DNA from: Agrobacterium sp. AGB01
GTDB lineage: Bacteria; Pseudomonadota; Alphaproteobacteria; Rhizobiales; Rhizobiaceae
Assembly (NCBI RefSeq): GCF_014851585.1
Contig: NZ_JACVAB010000004.1
Span: 186,001 to 250,000, forward strand
Direction of reading: 5' to 3'
DNA: 64,000 bases
The notes under the pieces are model-generated. The model was given only the letters and a program-made list of their open reading frames with translations. It searched no databases and had not been told where the DNA came from. The number at the start of each line of letters is the position of its first letter. Position 1 is the stretch's first letter. Below, piece after piece: positions 56,778 through 64,000 of the stretch. A program made the position numbers and the translations under genes.

Positions 56778-57533
56778 TCAATGGTTGAGGATCTGGCTGA
56801 GGAACGTTCTGGTACGCTCATGGGCCGGATTGCTGAAGAAGGTGTCCGGTTTGGCGCTTTCGATGATCTCGCCGCGGTCCATAAAGATCACCCGATGGGC
56901 AACGGCGCGCGCAAATCCCATTTCATGAGTAACGCAGATCATGGTGATGCCGTCATCGGCCAGCGATACCATCGTATCAAGCACTTCCTTGACCATTTCC
57001 GGGTCAAGAGCAGACGTCGGCTCATCAAAAAGCATGATCTTGGGGTCCATACACAGTGCCCGAGCAATGGCGACGCGCTGTTGTTGTCCGCCGGAAAGCT
57101 GGGCCGGGAATTTTTTGGCCTGTTCGGCAATATGAACGCGCTCCAGATGACGCATTGCCTTGTCTCTCGCCTCGGCAACCGGCGTTTTGCGAACGCGACG
57201 CTGCGCCAGCATGCAGTTTTCAAGAACGGTCAGATGCGGAAACAAATTGAACTGTTGGAAAACCATGCCGACATCACGGCGGATATGGTCTGCGTTGTTA
57301 CCTTTCTGGCTGAGTTCGGTGCCATTAACGGCAATCTTGCCCTGCTGGATTTCCTCAAGGTGGTTGATACAGCGGATCAAGGTCGACTTCCCCGACCCAG
57401 AGGGGCCACACAGAACGATATGTTCGCCCCGCGCGACATTGAGGTCGATGCCCTTCAGCACCTGGAGTGTGCCATACCACTTGTTGACGCCGGTCATCTC
57501 GATGGCTTTTTCCGACATGCTGGTCCCGTTCAT
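56778..57533 (-). CDS. Polar amino-acid ABC ATPase (GlnQ/HisP-like)
   Basis: A 251-residue ATPase with Walker [10 protein letters not shown] (43-51), [49 protein letters not shown] and [15 protein letters not shown], all standard for polar amino-acid importers. ATG 57533 (AAGGGG upstream) is used, with an in-frame ATG at 57518 possible. It follows the RidA gene by 21 bases. Confidence 0.93.
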   Translation of the reverse strand: MNGTSMSEKAIEMTGVNKWYGTLQVLKGIDLNVARGEHIVLCGPSGSGKSTLIRCINHLEEIQQGKIAVNGTELSQKGNNADHIRRDVGMVFQQFNLFPHLTVLENCMLAQRRVRKTPVAEARDKAMRHLERVHIAEQAKKFPAQLSGGQQQRVAIARALCMDPKIMLFDEPTSALDPEMVKEVLDTMVSLADDGITMICVTHEMGFARAVAHRVIFMDRGEIIESAKPDTFFSNPAHERTRTFLSQILNH

Positions 57534-57554
57534 GGCCAGTTCCCCTTTTTGTTG

Positions 57555-58028
57555 TCAGGCGTTAGGTGCGATTTCAAATATGGCATCAATCTCGACAGAT
57601 GATCCGCGCGGCAGAGATCCCGCGCCAAGTGCGGTGCGGACATGACGGCCCTTGTCTCCAAATATCTCGACAAGGAGATCCGAAGCACCATCAACGACGG
57701 CTGGATGCCCTTTGAAATCAGGTGGCGCATTGACGAAGCCGCGAAGCTGGACACAGGCAACCACACGGTCTAGATCGCCGTCGAGGGCAGCGTTGACACG
57801 CGCTATGACATTGAGTGCGCAAAGCCGGGCGGCCTGATAACCGTCGCCGGGCGAAATATCCTGACCGACAACACCGACAAAATGCTCGACGCCATCTATT
57901 CTGGGTATCTGACCCGAAACGAACAGCAGATTTCCCGCCAGTCGGTGCGAAATGTAATTACCTGAAGCCGGGGCAATCGACGGCAATACGACGCCCAGCT
58001 CTGTGAGACGTGCGGAGACGGCACCCAT
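57555..58028 (-). CDS. RidA/YjgF family protein (first operon gene)
   Basis: A 157-residue RidA-fold protein. RidA enzymes deaminate reactive enamine/imine intermediates released by PLP enzymes. Visible: NLLFVSGQIPR, CALNVIARVNAALDG, NAPPDFKGHPAVVDGASDLLVEIFGDKGRHVRTALGAGSLPRGSSVEIDAIFEI. The arginine that binds the substrate carboxylate falls in GRHVRTALG. ATG 58028 follows GGAAAG. Being first in an operon with an aminotransferase suggests protection of, or processing after, that PLP enzyme. It is of the subgroup (about 150 residues, N-terminal MGAVSARLTELG) that includes atypical RidA proteins, and imine hydrolysis on a specific intermediate is plausible. Confidence 0.85.
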   Translation of the reverse strand: MGAVSARLTELGVVLPSIAPASGNYISHRLAGNLLFVSGQIPRIDGVEHFVGVVGQDISPGDGYQAARLCALNVIARVNAALDGDLDRVVACVQLRGFVNAPPDFKGHPAVVDGASDLLVEIFGDKGRHVRTALGAGSLPRGSSVEIDAIFEIAPNA

Positions 58029-58488
58029 AGCAGCTTTCCATTTTAATTTTTGAACGCGCAGTGTGCGCGGACCACGTTCCCGGAGCCAATCGCCAACCGT
58101 CTTGATACATCTGACTGGTCGTAAGCTCACTTTTTCTGAGGTAGAGCATTATTGAAATAGTACCTCTTGTCAACAACAAACAAAGAGGTACTACCTCTTG
58201 AAAATTAAATCCATTCAATATCTCTAACCTTATGTTTATAAATCTCTTTACTGGTGTTATCTCACCTCGACATTTTCTGACACTGTGCGTCAATACAAAA
58301 TTTTTTTTAAAATAAACGCCAAAATAGCGCCCAGATATACCGTACTTCCATCACCTCAACCTCAGAGTGCGCACACTTAAAACGCGAAAATTCACCAAAG
58401 AGGTAGCATCACTCAGCCAAGTAGTGATACCTTGTCGACAGAAATGAGATTTTACCGCAAAACATAAGCGATACAGGAACTGCGAACT
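58029..58488. promoter_or_regulatory. Divergent control region with four AAGAGGTA half-sites
   Basis: No gene is supported here. TACCTCTT at 58161-58168, the palindrome AAGAGGTA-C-TACCTCTT at 58183-58199, and AAGAGGTA at 58398-58405 give four identical 8-base half-sites (counting orientation). On the minus strand TTGACA (plus 58168-58173) is a candidate -35 of the nine-gene operon, with the first TACCTCTT overlapping its end and continuing into the spacer. This is how a repressor would be placed; the adjacent GntR-family protein is the candidate. Confidence 0.68.
58183..58199. promoter_or_regulatory. 17-base operator palindrome AAGAGGTA-C-TACCTCTT
   Basis: Perfect 8-base arms flank a single central C. 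It is the strongest copy of the motif that recurs in this gap and lies upstream of the candidate -35 of the minus-strand operon. Confidence 0.7.
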
Positions 58489-59241
58489 TTGGATACTCTG
58501 ACGGGCCGAACCATAAAGGCGTTGAAAACCCACATAAGCGAAAGCCAGTTTGAAAGTGGTTTCAAGCTGGGTTCACTCAATGATTTATCACAGCAGTTTG
58601 GCGTCAGTAGAACAGTCATCCGTGAAGCCGTGTCGGCGTTGCGATCCGACGGCGTGGTGGAATCACGGCACGGGGTTGGCGTCTTTGTCCGGCAAGCGCC
58701 CCGAGTGGCTGAGAGCGAACCGGATACATTTGATGCAGACGTAGCGCTCGCTCCATTTGCGCGCCTGAAAACTTCATTCATGGATCTCCTGGAATTAAGA
58801 ATGGCCTTCGAGGTTCACGCAGCCGGCCTGGCCGCCACCCGCCGTTCATGGGCGCAGGAATCGAACATCTGGAATGCCGCGCGCCAATTCGAAGCTTCGC
58901 TGGAAGATGAAAGCGCACTCGACCATCTCGATTTCATTTTCCATCGCTCTATTGCCGAAGCGACGAATAACGGCGCCTTTATCGAATTTTTCAGTCTAAT
59001 GAGCCTGCAAATCCTTCCGCAGCCAGCCTTTTCGAGACAACTCAATCCTGCACTGATTACCCCGGATTACATTCAAAACACCGTTGTTGAACACCGCGCC
59101 ATCTGCGAGGCAATCAGCTCTGGTATTTCGGAAAAAGCGCGAGAAGCCATGCGCGCCCATCTGAACCGCAGCCATTTGCGCTATCGCGGCTTTTCAGATG
59201 GCACCACCTCGCCGCTCAGCAATGTCGCGCGGGAAGACTGA
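58489..59241 (+). CDS. GntR-family regulator, FCD (FadR) subfamily
   Basis: A 250-residue repressor with TTG start at 58489 (AGGA about 10 bases upstream). HTH: RTIKALKTHISESQFESGFKLGSLNDLSQQFGVSRTVIREAVSALRSDGVVESRHGVGVFVR; the FCD domain follows (DLLELRMAFEVHAAGLAATRR ... EARAAMRAHLNRS-like end). It is divergent from the nine-gene operon and shares the AAGAGGTA sites. A cyclic amide or its keto acid product is a reasonable effector. Confidence 0.88.
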   Translation: MDTLTGRTIKALKTHISESQFESGFKLGSLNDLSQQFGVSRTVIREAVSALRSDGVVESRHGVGVFVRQAPRVAESEPDTFDADVALAPFARLKTSFMDLLELRMAFEVHAAGLAATRRSWAQESNIWNAARQFEASLEDESALDHLDFIFHRSIAEATNNGAFIEFFSLMSLQILPQPAFSRQLNPALITPDYIQNTVVEHRAICEAISSGISEKAREAMRAHLNRSHLRYRGFSDGTTSPLSNVARED

Positions 59242-59735
59242 GTAAAGCGCAGGCTCTCTGTTAACGACCCATAGCTCGCGATGGGGCTATGACCGACATG
59301 CGATTGGAATGGCCTAGCGCATGGCCAAGGCTGCCCGCCGATGAAAGACGTCGGCAGCATCGGAAATTCCTTGAAGGGAATTTCCGTCAATGTGCACAAC
59401 CCGCCATCAACTGGCCTTTTGAACTGCGCACGACCTGTGACCTTCCTTTCACGCTTCACCACGCGCTCAATTGCAAAGAAATTCTCATTGTCGTCGGGAT
59501 ATTAGATTATATTACCTATAAATTTGATAGATTTTAATTACATAAAGTGAACGGGATCAGTATCCGTTTCCAGACACTCCCAAATCGGAAAATAATTACT
59601 TGTTTTCATACAGTTATGCAAACTGATGGCGAGTGAGAAAAACTATCGTCGGCGATGCATGGGCGTGAGAAGCAGAACCGATTCCGGGCGTACCAGTTCA
59701 CTTTTTTGATGCAGACCAGCAGTGCAGGCAAACAG
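59242..59735. promoter_or_regulatory. 494-base gap with palindromes, upstream of a monooxygenase operon
   Basis: No gene is supported. CATAGC/GCTATG (about 59270-59291) is a short hairpin after the GntR gene, and CGGAAATTCC-TTGAAG-GGAATTTCCG at 59361-59386 is a perfect 10-base-pair inverted repeat. The last 250 bases before the next gene are AT-rich and should carry its promoter, but I cannot pin down -35 and -10. Confidence 0.5.
59361..59386. repeat. Perfect 10-bp inverted repeat
   Basis: CGGAAATTCC and GGAATTTCCG flank TTGAAG. It could be a terminator stem for the GntR gene (120 bases downstream of its stop) or a regulatory site; no T-run adjoins. Confidence 0.5.
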
Positions 59736-61034
59736 ATGACCCAGCGGGAAATCCACCTCAACCTTTTTATGCGGTTACAGGGCAATCATTTGTCCGGATG
59801 GCGGCACCCTAAAAACCGTATCAATGAAATTCTCGACATTGATTATTACATTGAGATCGCCCGCAAGGTTGAGGCAGCCAAATTCGATTCCCTGTTCATT
59901 GCCGACGGTCTCTCGATCATCAATCACCCTTGGAAAGGACTGAGCTGGCTATTTGAGCCTTTGACACTTCTGTCGGCGCTGGCTGTCTCCACCAAACATA
60001 TTGGCCTCATCGCCACGGCATCGACAACCTATTCGGACCCATTCAGCGTCGCCCGCGCTTTCGCAAGCCTCGACCACATTTCGAAAGGTCGTGCGGCCTG
60101 GAACATTGTCACGACATTTCATCCGGAATCAGCCGCAAACTTCGGAGACCGCCCGATCCCCGAACATGCGACGCGGTACGATCGTGCTGCAGAATTTGTC
60201 GATGTGGTGCGAAAGCTGTGGGACAGCTGGGAAGCAGACGCTCTCGTCAGGAACAAGGTTCAGGGAACTCTGGTCGATTATGACAAGGTTCACGCCATTG
60301 ATCACAAGGGGCCGTATTTTGATGTACGGGGCCCGCTGACCAGCCCCCGACCACCACAGGGCCACCCTCTGCTCGTTCAGGCTGGCGCATCAGCCAGCGG
60401 CCAGAAATTTGCCGGCGCTTATGCGGATGCGATTTATGCACCAGGCGACGACTTTGACCAGACGCTGGCGTTTACTAAACAGATCAGGGAAGCAACAGAA
60501 CGTTCCGGACGGCCGCGCAACGCAATCTCCGTTCTGGCAGCCCTTTGCCCCGTACTGGCAGACACTGAGCAGGCAGCCAAAAACATCGCGCAAGAGCTGC
60601 ATGAACTGTCAACAGTCGATCACGTCTATGGGTCGATGCGCAGTTGGTTTGGACTGGAACTATCTGAGGTTGGACCCGATGAACCCATCCCGCATGAGCT
60701 TTTGCCAGAGCCGGATCAGGTTCAGGGCCTAAGAAGCCGCTACGAACAAATCCTGCGTTTGATCAAGGACAAGAACTACACGCTGCGCGACATTGCCAAA
60801 CATCTCGAAGGCAGCAATGACGGCGGTTATTTCGTCGGCACGCCCGAGCAACTGGCTGACCGCTTGGGCCACTGGTGGGAAACGGGTGCTGTCGACGGCT
60901 TCAACCTGTCCCTGCCCTATTACGACGAACCACTCGACATCTTCATCAATGAGGTTCTGCCGATCCTGCAAAAACGCGGGCAGTTCCGTTCAAACTATGC
61001 AGCCGGAACGCTGCGTGACCGTTTCAGAGGTTGA
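59736..61034 (+). CDS. LLM-class flavin-dependent monooxygenase, NtaA/SnaA/DszA family
   Basis: A 432-residue flavin-dependent oxidoreductase in the bacterial luciferase-like superfamily, using reduced FMN supplied by a separate reductase. Visible: GWRHPKNR, LTLLSALAVSTKHIGLIATASTTYSDPFSVARAFASLDHISKGRAAWNIVT (the conserved RAAWN stretch), and RYDRAAEFVDVVRKLWDSWE. These features mark the NtaA/DszA/SnaA group, which acts on aminopolycarboxylates, sulfur compounds or other C-N/C-S substrates. The start at ATG 59736 is favoured by where homology begins, although AGGCAAACAG is a poor ribosome binding site; ATG 59709 is possible. No flavin reductase gene is seen in the window. Confidence 0.88.
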   Translation: MTQREIHLNLFMRLQGNHLSGWRHPKNRINEILDIDYYIEIARKVEAAKFDSLFIADGLSIINHPWKGLSWLFEPLTLLSALAVSTKHIGLIATASTTYSDPFSVARAFASLDHISKGRAAWNIVTTFHPESAANFGDRPIPEHATRYDRAAEFVDVVRKLWDSWEADALVRNKVQGTLVDYDKVHAIDHKGPYFDVRGPLTSPRPPQGHPLLVQAGASASGQKFAGAYADAIYAPGDDFDQTLAFTKQIREATERSGRPRNAISVLAALCPVLADTEQAAKNIAQELHELSTVDHVYGSMRSWFGLELSEVGPDEPIPHELLPEPDQVQGLRSRYEQILRLIKDKNYTLRDIAKHLEGSNDGGYFVGTPEQLADRLGHWWETGAVDGFNLSLPYYDEPLDIFINEVLPILQKRGQFRSNYAAGTLRDRFRG

Positions 61035-61039
61035 ATACA

Positions 61040-61465
61040 ATGAGCCAGATTATCACCGATGTGCAGATTGAAGGTGCGACAACCCATATTCCGGGCCGCT
61101 TTCTGATAGGCAATGACAGCTTCCAGATCGTGACCGACGCAACCGCTGGCAAAGGTGGTCGCGGACAGGCAGCAGGCACCTCGCACCTGATTGGTGGCGC
61201 ACTCGTCACCTGTGCATTGAATGTTTTCAGAGGCGCAATTGAGCATGATCTGCCCGCGTTTCGTAATGTGCATATTGATGCCCGTTTCCAGCGGGTCGAG
61301 GGCCAGACAAACCTCGGCTCGCTCCATCTCGACGTCGCGATCGAAGGTATCGATCAGACAGAAGCCGACCGCCTACGCCAGCTCTACCTCGACAATTGCT
61401 CGATCTATCAGGCGCTGAGCGCAACGAAGGCGCTCGACATTACCGTTTCCTCCCGCCCCCAATAA
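61040..61465 (+). CDS. OsmC-family protein
   Basis: A 141-residue small protein. The two OsmC cysteines fit TCALN (in LVTCALNVFRGAI, near residue 57) and DNCSIYQAL near the C-terminus, the arrangement used by Ohr/OsmC peroxidases, though here the second Cys context differs from Ohr. ATG 61040 has AGAGG 9 bases upstream. It directly follows the monooxygenase and could remove organic hydroperoxides formed by flavin turnover or take a specific thiol substrate. OsmC-like proteins without peroxidase activity are known. Confidence 0.8.
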   Translation: MSQIITDVQIEGATTHIPGRFLIGNDSFQIVTDATAGKGGRGQAAGTSHLIGGALVTCALNVFRGAIEHDLPAFRNVHIDARFQRVEGQTNLGSLHLDVAIEGIDQTEADRLRQLYLDNCSIYQALSATKALDITVSSRPQ

Positions 61466-61488
61466 TCTCCCAACGCAGGGTAAAATCC

Positions 61489-62574
61489 ATGACCCACACG
61501 CTTTCACGTCGTCATTTTCTAGGTGCTGCAGGCGCCTCCGCCGCCGCATTGACACTGGCCGGTAAATCCAGCGTTTTCGCCGCCGACAATGTTCAGATCC
61601 AGCAACAAGTCTGGACAGGCGCGCAGGAAATCGTACCGCAAAAGGTTGCAAGCGCATTTCAGGCTGCCAATCCCGGCGTCACCATCACCGTTGCACCGGG
61701 CTCATCCAATGCGGTACTCAACACCATTGTAGCCGCCCGCAAGGCAGGCAGCCCTCCACCGATCAATGTCGGTTTCTTCAACCTCGAAAACACCGCACGT
61801 GGCCTCGCCGAAGATGCATGGGTGGCGCTCAACGCTGCCGAGGTAAAGAACCTCGACAATATCCACGACGACTTTCGCCTGCCAAACGACGTCGGAGCAT
61901 TCCCCTGGATTGATCTAGGCGGCATCATCTACAATGCCGAAAAGGTCAAGGAACCACCGAAGTCCTGGAAAGACCTGTTCGACCCTAAGTATCACGGACG
62001 TGTCGCGACTTTCGATGGCTTCTGGACAGGCAATGGCGTGCTTGCAACCGCCTATGCCAATGGCGGAAGCATCGATGACATTGAACCTGCGCTGAAGATT
62101 TACGAAGAAGCCGCCAAGTCCGGCCACATCCATTCGCTCTTCAACTCCAACGCCCAGATCCAGCAGCTTCTGGCAAGTGGCGAAGTCTGGATTGCACCGC
62201 ACTTCCGCGGTATTGTCCTGCCTTGGATCGAGGAAGGCGCACCATTCGGTTATGCGATCCCGGAAGAAGGGCAGATCCTGTTCCCTGAAGGTTTCCAACT
62301 GTTGAACGGCAGCACAGATGATCAGCTGCGCGTTGGCCGCAACCTGATCAATGAGAGCCTGACGCGCGAGAACATCATCGACTATGCGGTCACTGCCTCA
62401 GTTGTACCTGTGCTGAAAGACAATAGCGGCCTGCCGGAAGAACTTGCCAATGATCCGGCCGTCTCCAGCGAGCAACTCGCCAAGGCCCTGAGATTGGATT
62501 ATGCGAAGATAGCCGCAAACCATGCGGGCTGGCTCGACCAGTGGAACCGCCGCGTGAAAGCGAACCTGTCGTGA
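61489..62574 (+). CDS. Tat-exported ABC solute-binding protein (spermidine/putrescine-type)
   Basis: A 361-residue periplasmic binding protein. The N-terminus has SRRHFLGAAGASAAALTLAG, a twin-arginine signal, cleaved near FAA-DNV. The mature part (VWTGAQEIVPQKVASAFQAANPGVTITVAPGSSNAVLNTI; later YNAEKVKEPPKSWKDLFDPKYHGRVA) is typical of the PotD/family 1 cluster. It begins 23 bases after the OsmC stop. With the following ATPase and permease it forms the importer for the compound oxidised by the monooxygenase, presumably. Confidence 0.88.
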   Translation: MTHTLSRRHFLGAAGASAAALTLAGKSSVFAADNVQIQQQVWTGAQEIVPQKVASAFQAANPGVTITVAPGSSNAVLNTIVAARKAGSPPPINVGFFNLENTARGLAEDAWVALNAAEVKNLDNIHDDFRLPNDVGAFPWIDLGGIIYNAEKVKEPPKSWKDLFDPKYHGRVATFDGFWTGNGVLATAYANGGSIDDIEPALKIYEEAAKSGHIHSLFNSNAQIQQLLASGEVWIAPHFRGIVLPWIEEGAPFGYAIPEEGQILFPEGFQLLNGSTDDQLRVGRNLINESLTRENIIDYAVTASVVPVLKDNSGLPEELANDPAVSSEQLAKALRLDYAKIAANHAGWLDQWNRRVKANLS

Positions 62575-63665
62575 CGGCAGGAGCCATCGACATACGCCTG
62601 AGCAATGTCGGCAAGAAGTTTGGCGACCAGACCGTCGTTGAACCTTTGAACCTCGATATCCGGCAGGGAGAGTTTTTCTCCCTGCTGGGCCCATCGGGAT
62701 GCGGCAAGACCACGACACTTCGCATGATCGCGGGTCTGGAAGCACCGACAGAAGGTGAAATCACCATTCGCGGCAAGTCGGTCATCGGTGTTCCCGTGGA
62801 GCGCCGGCCGACCAATATGGTGTTCCAGAAGCTTGCCCTTTTTCCCCATTTGAGTGTTTTTGATAACATCGCCTTCGGGCTGAAGCTCAAACGCACTTCA
62901 AAACATGAAATACGCAACCGCGTCTCTGTCATTCTGGAAACCGTGAAGCTTGAGGGATATGGACAGCGCGCCATTTCCCAATTGTCAGGTGGCCAGCAAC
63001 AGCGTGTGGCTATCGCCCGTGCGCTGGTCAATGATCCTGCGGTGTTGCTGCTTGATGAACCTTTGGGCGCTCTGGACCTGCAGCTGCAATTGCACATGCA
63101 GCAGGAACTGGTTCGCATTCAACGCGCGTCCGGCACCACCTTTGTGTACGTCACTCACAATCAACAGGAAGGACTTGCGATGTCTGACCGCGTCGCTGTG
63201 ATGAATGCCGGACGTTTTGAACAGGTTGATACACCACTGGCGCTTTTTCACCGCCCTGCCTCAGAATTTGTTGCCCGCTTCATGGGGCAAACCAATGTTA
63301 TGAGCGGCGAAGTGACAGCCAAAAACGGCAATGAAACACACGTTTCAGCGCAAGGGCTGAGTTTCGTCCTGATCGGCCAGGAAACACTGGCCGTCGGTGA
63401 CAAGGTACTGCTTTCCATTCGCCCTGAACGGCTAAATCTGACCACACAACAAGACGCCAAACTCAGCCTTCCACTGTTGCGCACTTTGTTTCAGGGAACG
63501 ACGGTTCTCTACACATTCGGCCTGCCCGGTGGCGACGAGCTGAACGTTTCGGCACTTGCCCCTTCAGATGCACTGCCCGAAGCCGGTCAACGGGTTGGTC
63601 TGCGCTGGGAAAATGACGCCGCAATCTTGCTCAATCGCTCGCCGGCAGAGACATCATCGAAATGA
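62571..63665 (+). CDS. ABC importer ATPase (PotA-type)
   Basis: A 364-residue ATPase with Walker [25 protein letters not shown] and LLLDEPLGALDLQLQ, plus a C-terminal TOBE-like region (KVLLSIRPERLNL, C-terminal RWENDAAILLNRS). It starts at GTG 62571, overlapping the binding-protein stop by 4 bases. The extended C-terminus fits PotA/FbpC-like spermidine or iron importers. Confidence 0.9.
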   Translation: MTAGAIDIRLSNVGKKFGDQTVVEPLNLDIRQGEFFSLLGPSGCGKTTTLRMIAGLEAPTEGEITIRGKSVIGVPVERRPTNMVFQKLALFPHLSVFDNIAFGLKLKRTSKHEIRNRVSVILETVKLEGYGQRAISQLSGGQQQRVAIARALVNDPAVLLLDEPLGALDLQLQLHMQQELVRIQRASGTTFVYVTHNQQEGLAMSDRVAVMNAGRFEQVDTPLALFHRPASEFVARFMGQTNVMSGEVTAKNGNETHVSAQGLSFVLIGQETLAVGDKVLLSIRPERLNLTTQQDAKLSLPLLRTLFQGTTVLYTFGLPGGDELNVSALAPSDALPEAGQRVGLRWENDAAILLNRSPAETSSK

Positions 63666-64000
63666 CCCTTCGAGAGCGCTCACCCTGGCTGCTGCTGATC
63701 TCACCGGTCGTTGTGCTGGTGGCACTGCCGTTTATCGCCAGTCTGGCGTTGGTCATCGGCTTCGGATTCTCCGGCAGGCAAGCTATCGGGCTGGAAGTCT
63801 GGGCACGGTTCATCACCGACCCGTTTTCGTGGAAGGTCATCTGGACCACGCTGTGGTTGGCAGCCCGTGTGACATTTTTCTGCCTTCTCATCGGTTATCC
63901 GGTTGCCTTTGCACTCAACAACCTGAAATCACCTCTCACCCGCGGCATTGCCTTCACCGTTCTTTTCACACCTCTGTTGATGAGTGTGATTGTGCGGGCC
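63662..64000 (+). CDS. ABC permease (PotB-type), truncated by the window end
   Basis: Only the first 113 codons are present. The sequence has an N-terminal hydrophobic helix (LLLISPVVVLVALPFIASLALV), the segment WTTLWLAARVTFFCLLIGYPVAFALN and further hydrophobic stretch, as in PotB/PotC permeases. It starts by ATGA overlap with the ATPase stop. The cut is the window edge, not a gene break. Confidence 0.85.
   Translation, partial: MTLRERSPWLLLISPVVVLVALPFIASLALVIGFGFSGRQAIGLEVWARFITDPFSWKVIWTTLWLAARVTFFCLLIGYPVAFALNNLKSPLTRGIAFTVLFTPLLMSVIVRA

Noticed and set aside
56781..57602. 273-codon plus-strand open frame over the amino-acid importer ATPase
   Set aside because: Antisense shadow of an intact ABC ATPase.
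59736..61034. Assigning the name ntaA or emoA
   Set aside because: Only family-level motifs can be seen; partner reductase absent and transporter type differs.

Overview
The window reads as a catabolic and nutrient-uptake region of an alphaproteobacterium, most likely in the Hyphomicrobiales (Brucella/Ochrobactrum or Rhizobium/Agrobacterium type), probably on a chromid or megaplasmid. The reasons are the density of periplasmic-binding-protein ABC importers (seven systems in 64 kb), a plasmid-style ScpB + DUF1403 pair, a DUF2291 lipoprotein inside a ribose-type importer operon, an Irr-type iron box, and the absence of ribosomal, tRNA or other core genes. I see no insertion sequence, prophage, CRISPR array, tRNA or rRNA. 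Taxonomy is inferred from gene style, not from a marker gene.

Layout. 0.3-2.9 kb: ScpB-like and DUF1403 genes, then an AraC regulator. 3.3-7.6 kb: split transketolase, FGGY sugar kinase and SorC-type regulator, with a tandem AT-rich palindrome at the promoter. 7.6-14.6 kb: complete hydroxamate-siderophore system (FhuC, fused FhuB, FhuD, TonB-dependent receptor) and a divergent LysR gene. 15.0-20.3 kb: Dpp/Opp-type importer, divergent from a GntR regulator, a DHDPS-family lyase and an enolase-superfamily dehydratase (20.4-23.2 kb). 23.4-29.5 kb: a minus-strand sugar operon (MalK/G/F-type importer, binding protein, TIM-barrel isomerase, Gfo/Idh/MocA dehydrogenase) under a LacI repressor whose perfect 18-bp operator and promoter are visible. 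30.8-37.4 kb: another sugar isomerase, then RbsB-DUF2291-RbsA-RbsC and a DeoR repressor.

37.4-48.3 kb: MmgE/PrpD protein, two tandem paralogous LysR genes, and a second Dpp-type importer operon that carries a class-A-beta-lactamase-fold serine hydrolase without signal peptide and ends near an M20 amidohydrolase. 48.4-58.0 kb: a nine-gene minus-strand operon (RidA, polar amino-acid importer, hydantoinase/oxoprolinase A and B, class I aminotransferase, KdgD-like lyase) facing a GntR gene; repeated AAGAGGTA/TACCTCTT elements lie between them, one inside the operon promoter. I rank this operon as the best candidate for an undescribed pathway: import of a cyclic amide, ATP-dependent ring opening, transamination, then lyase cleavage. 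59.7-64.0 kb: flavin-dependent monooxygenase, OsmC-like protein and a Tat-exported binding protein with a spermidine-type ABC importer, running off the window end.

A recurring feature is a strong hairpin directly after the binding-protein gene in five of seven importer operons; this is the classical arrangement for making more binding protein than membrane components. Most genes within operons overlap by 1-8 bases, so translational coupling is common. Functions below the family level, especially substrates, are inferences.
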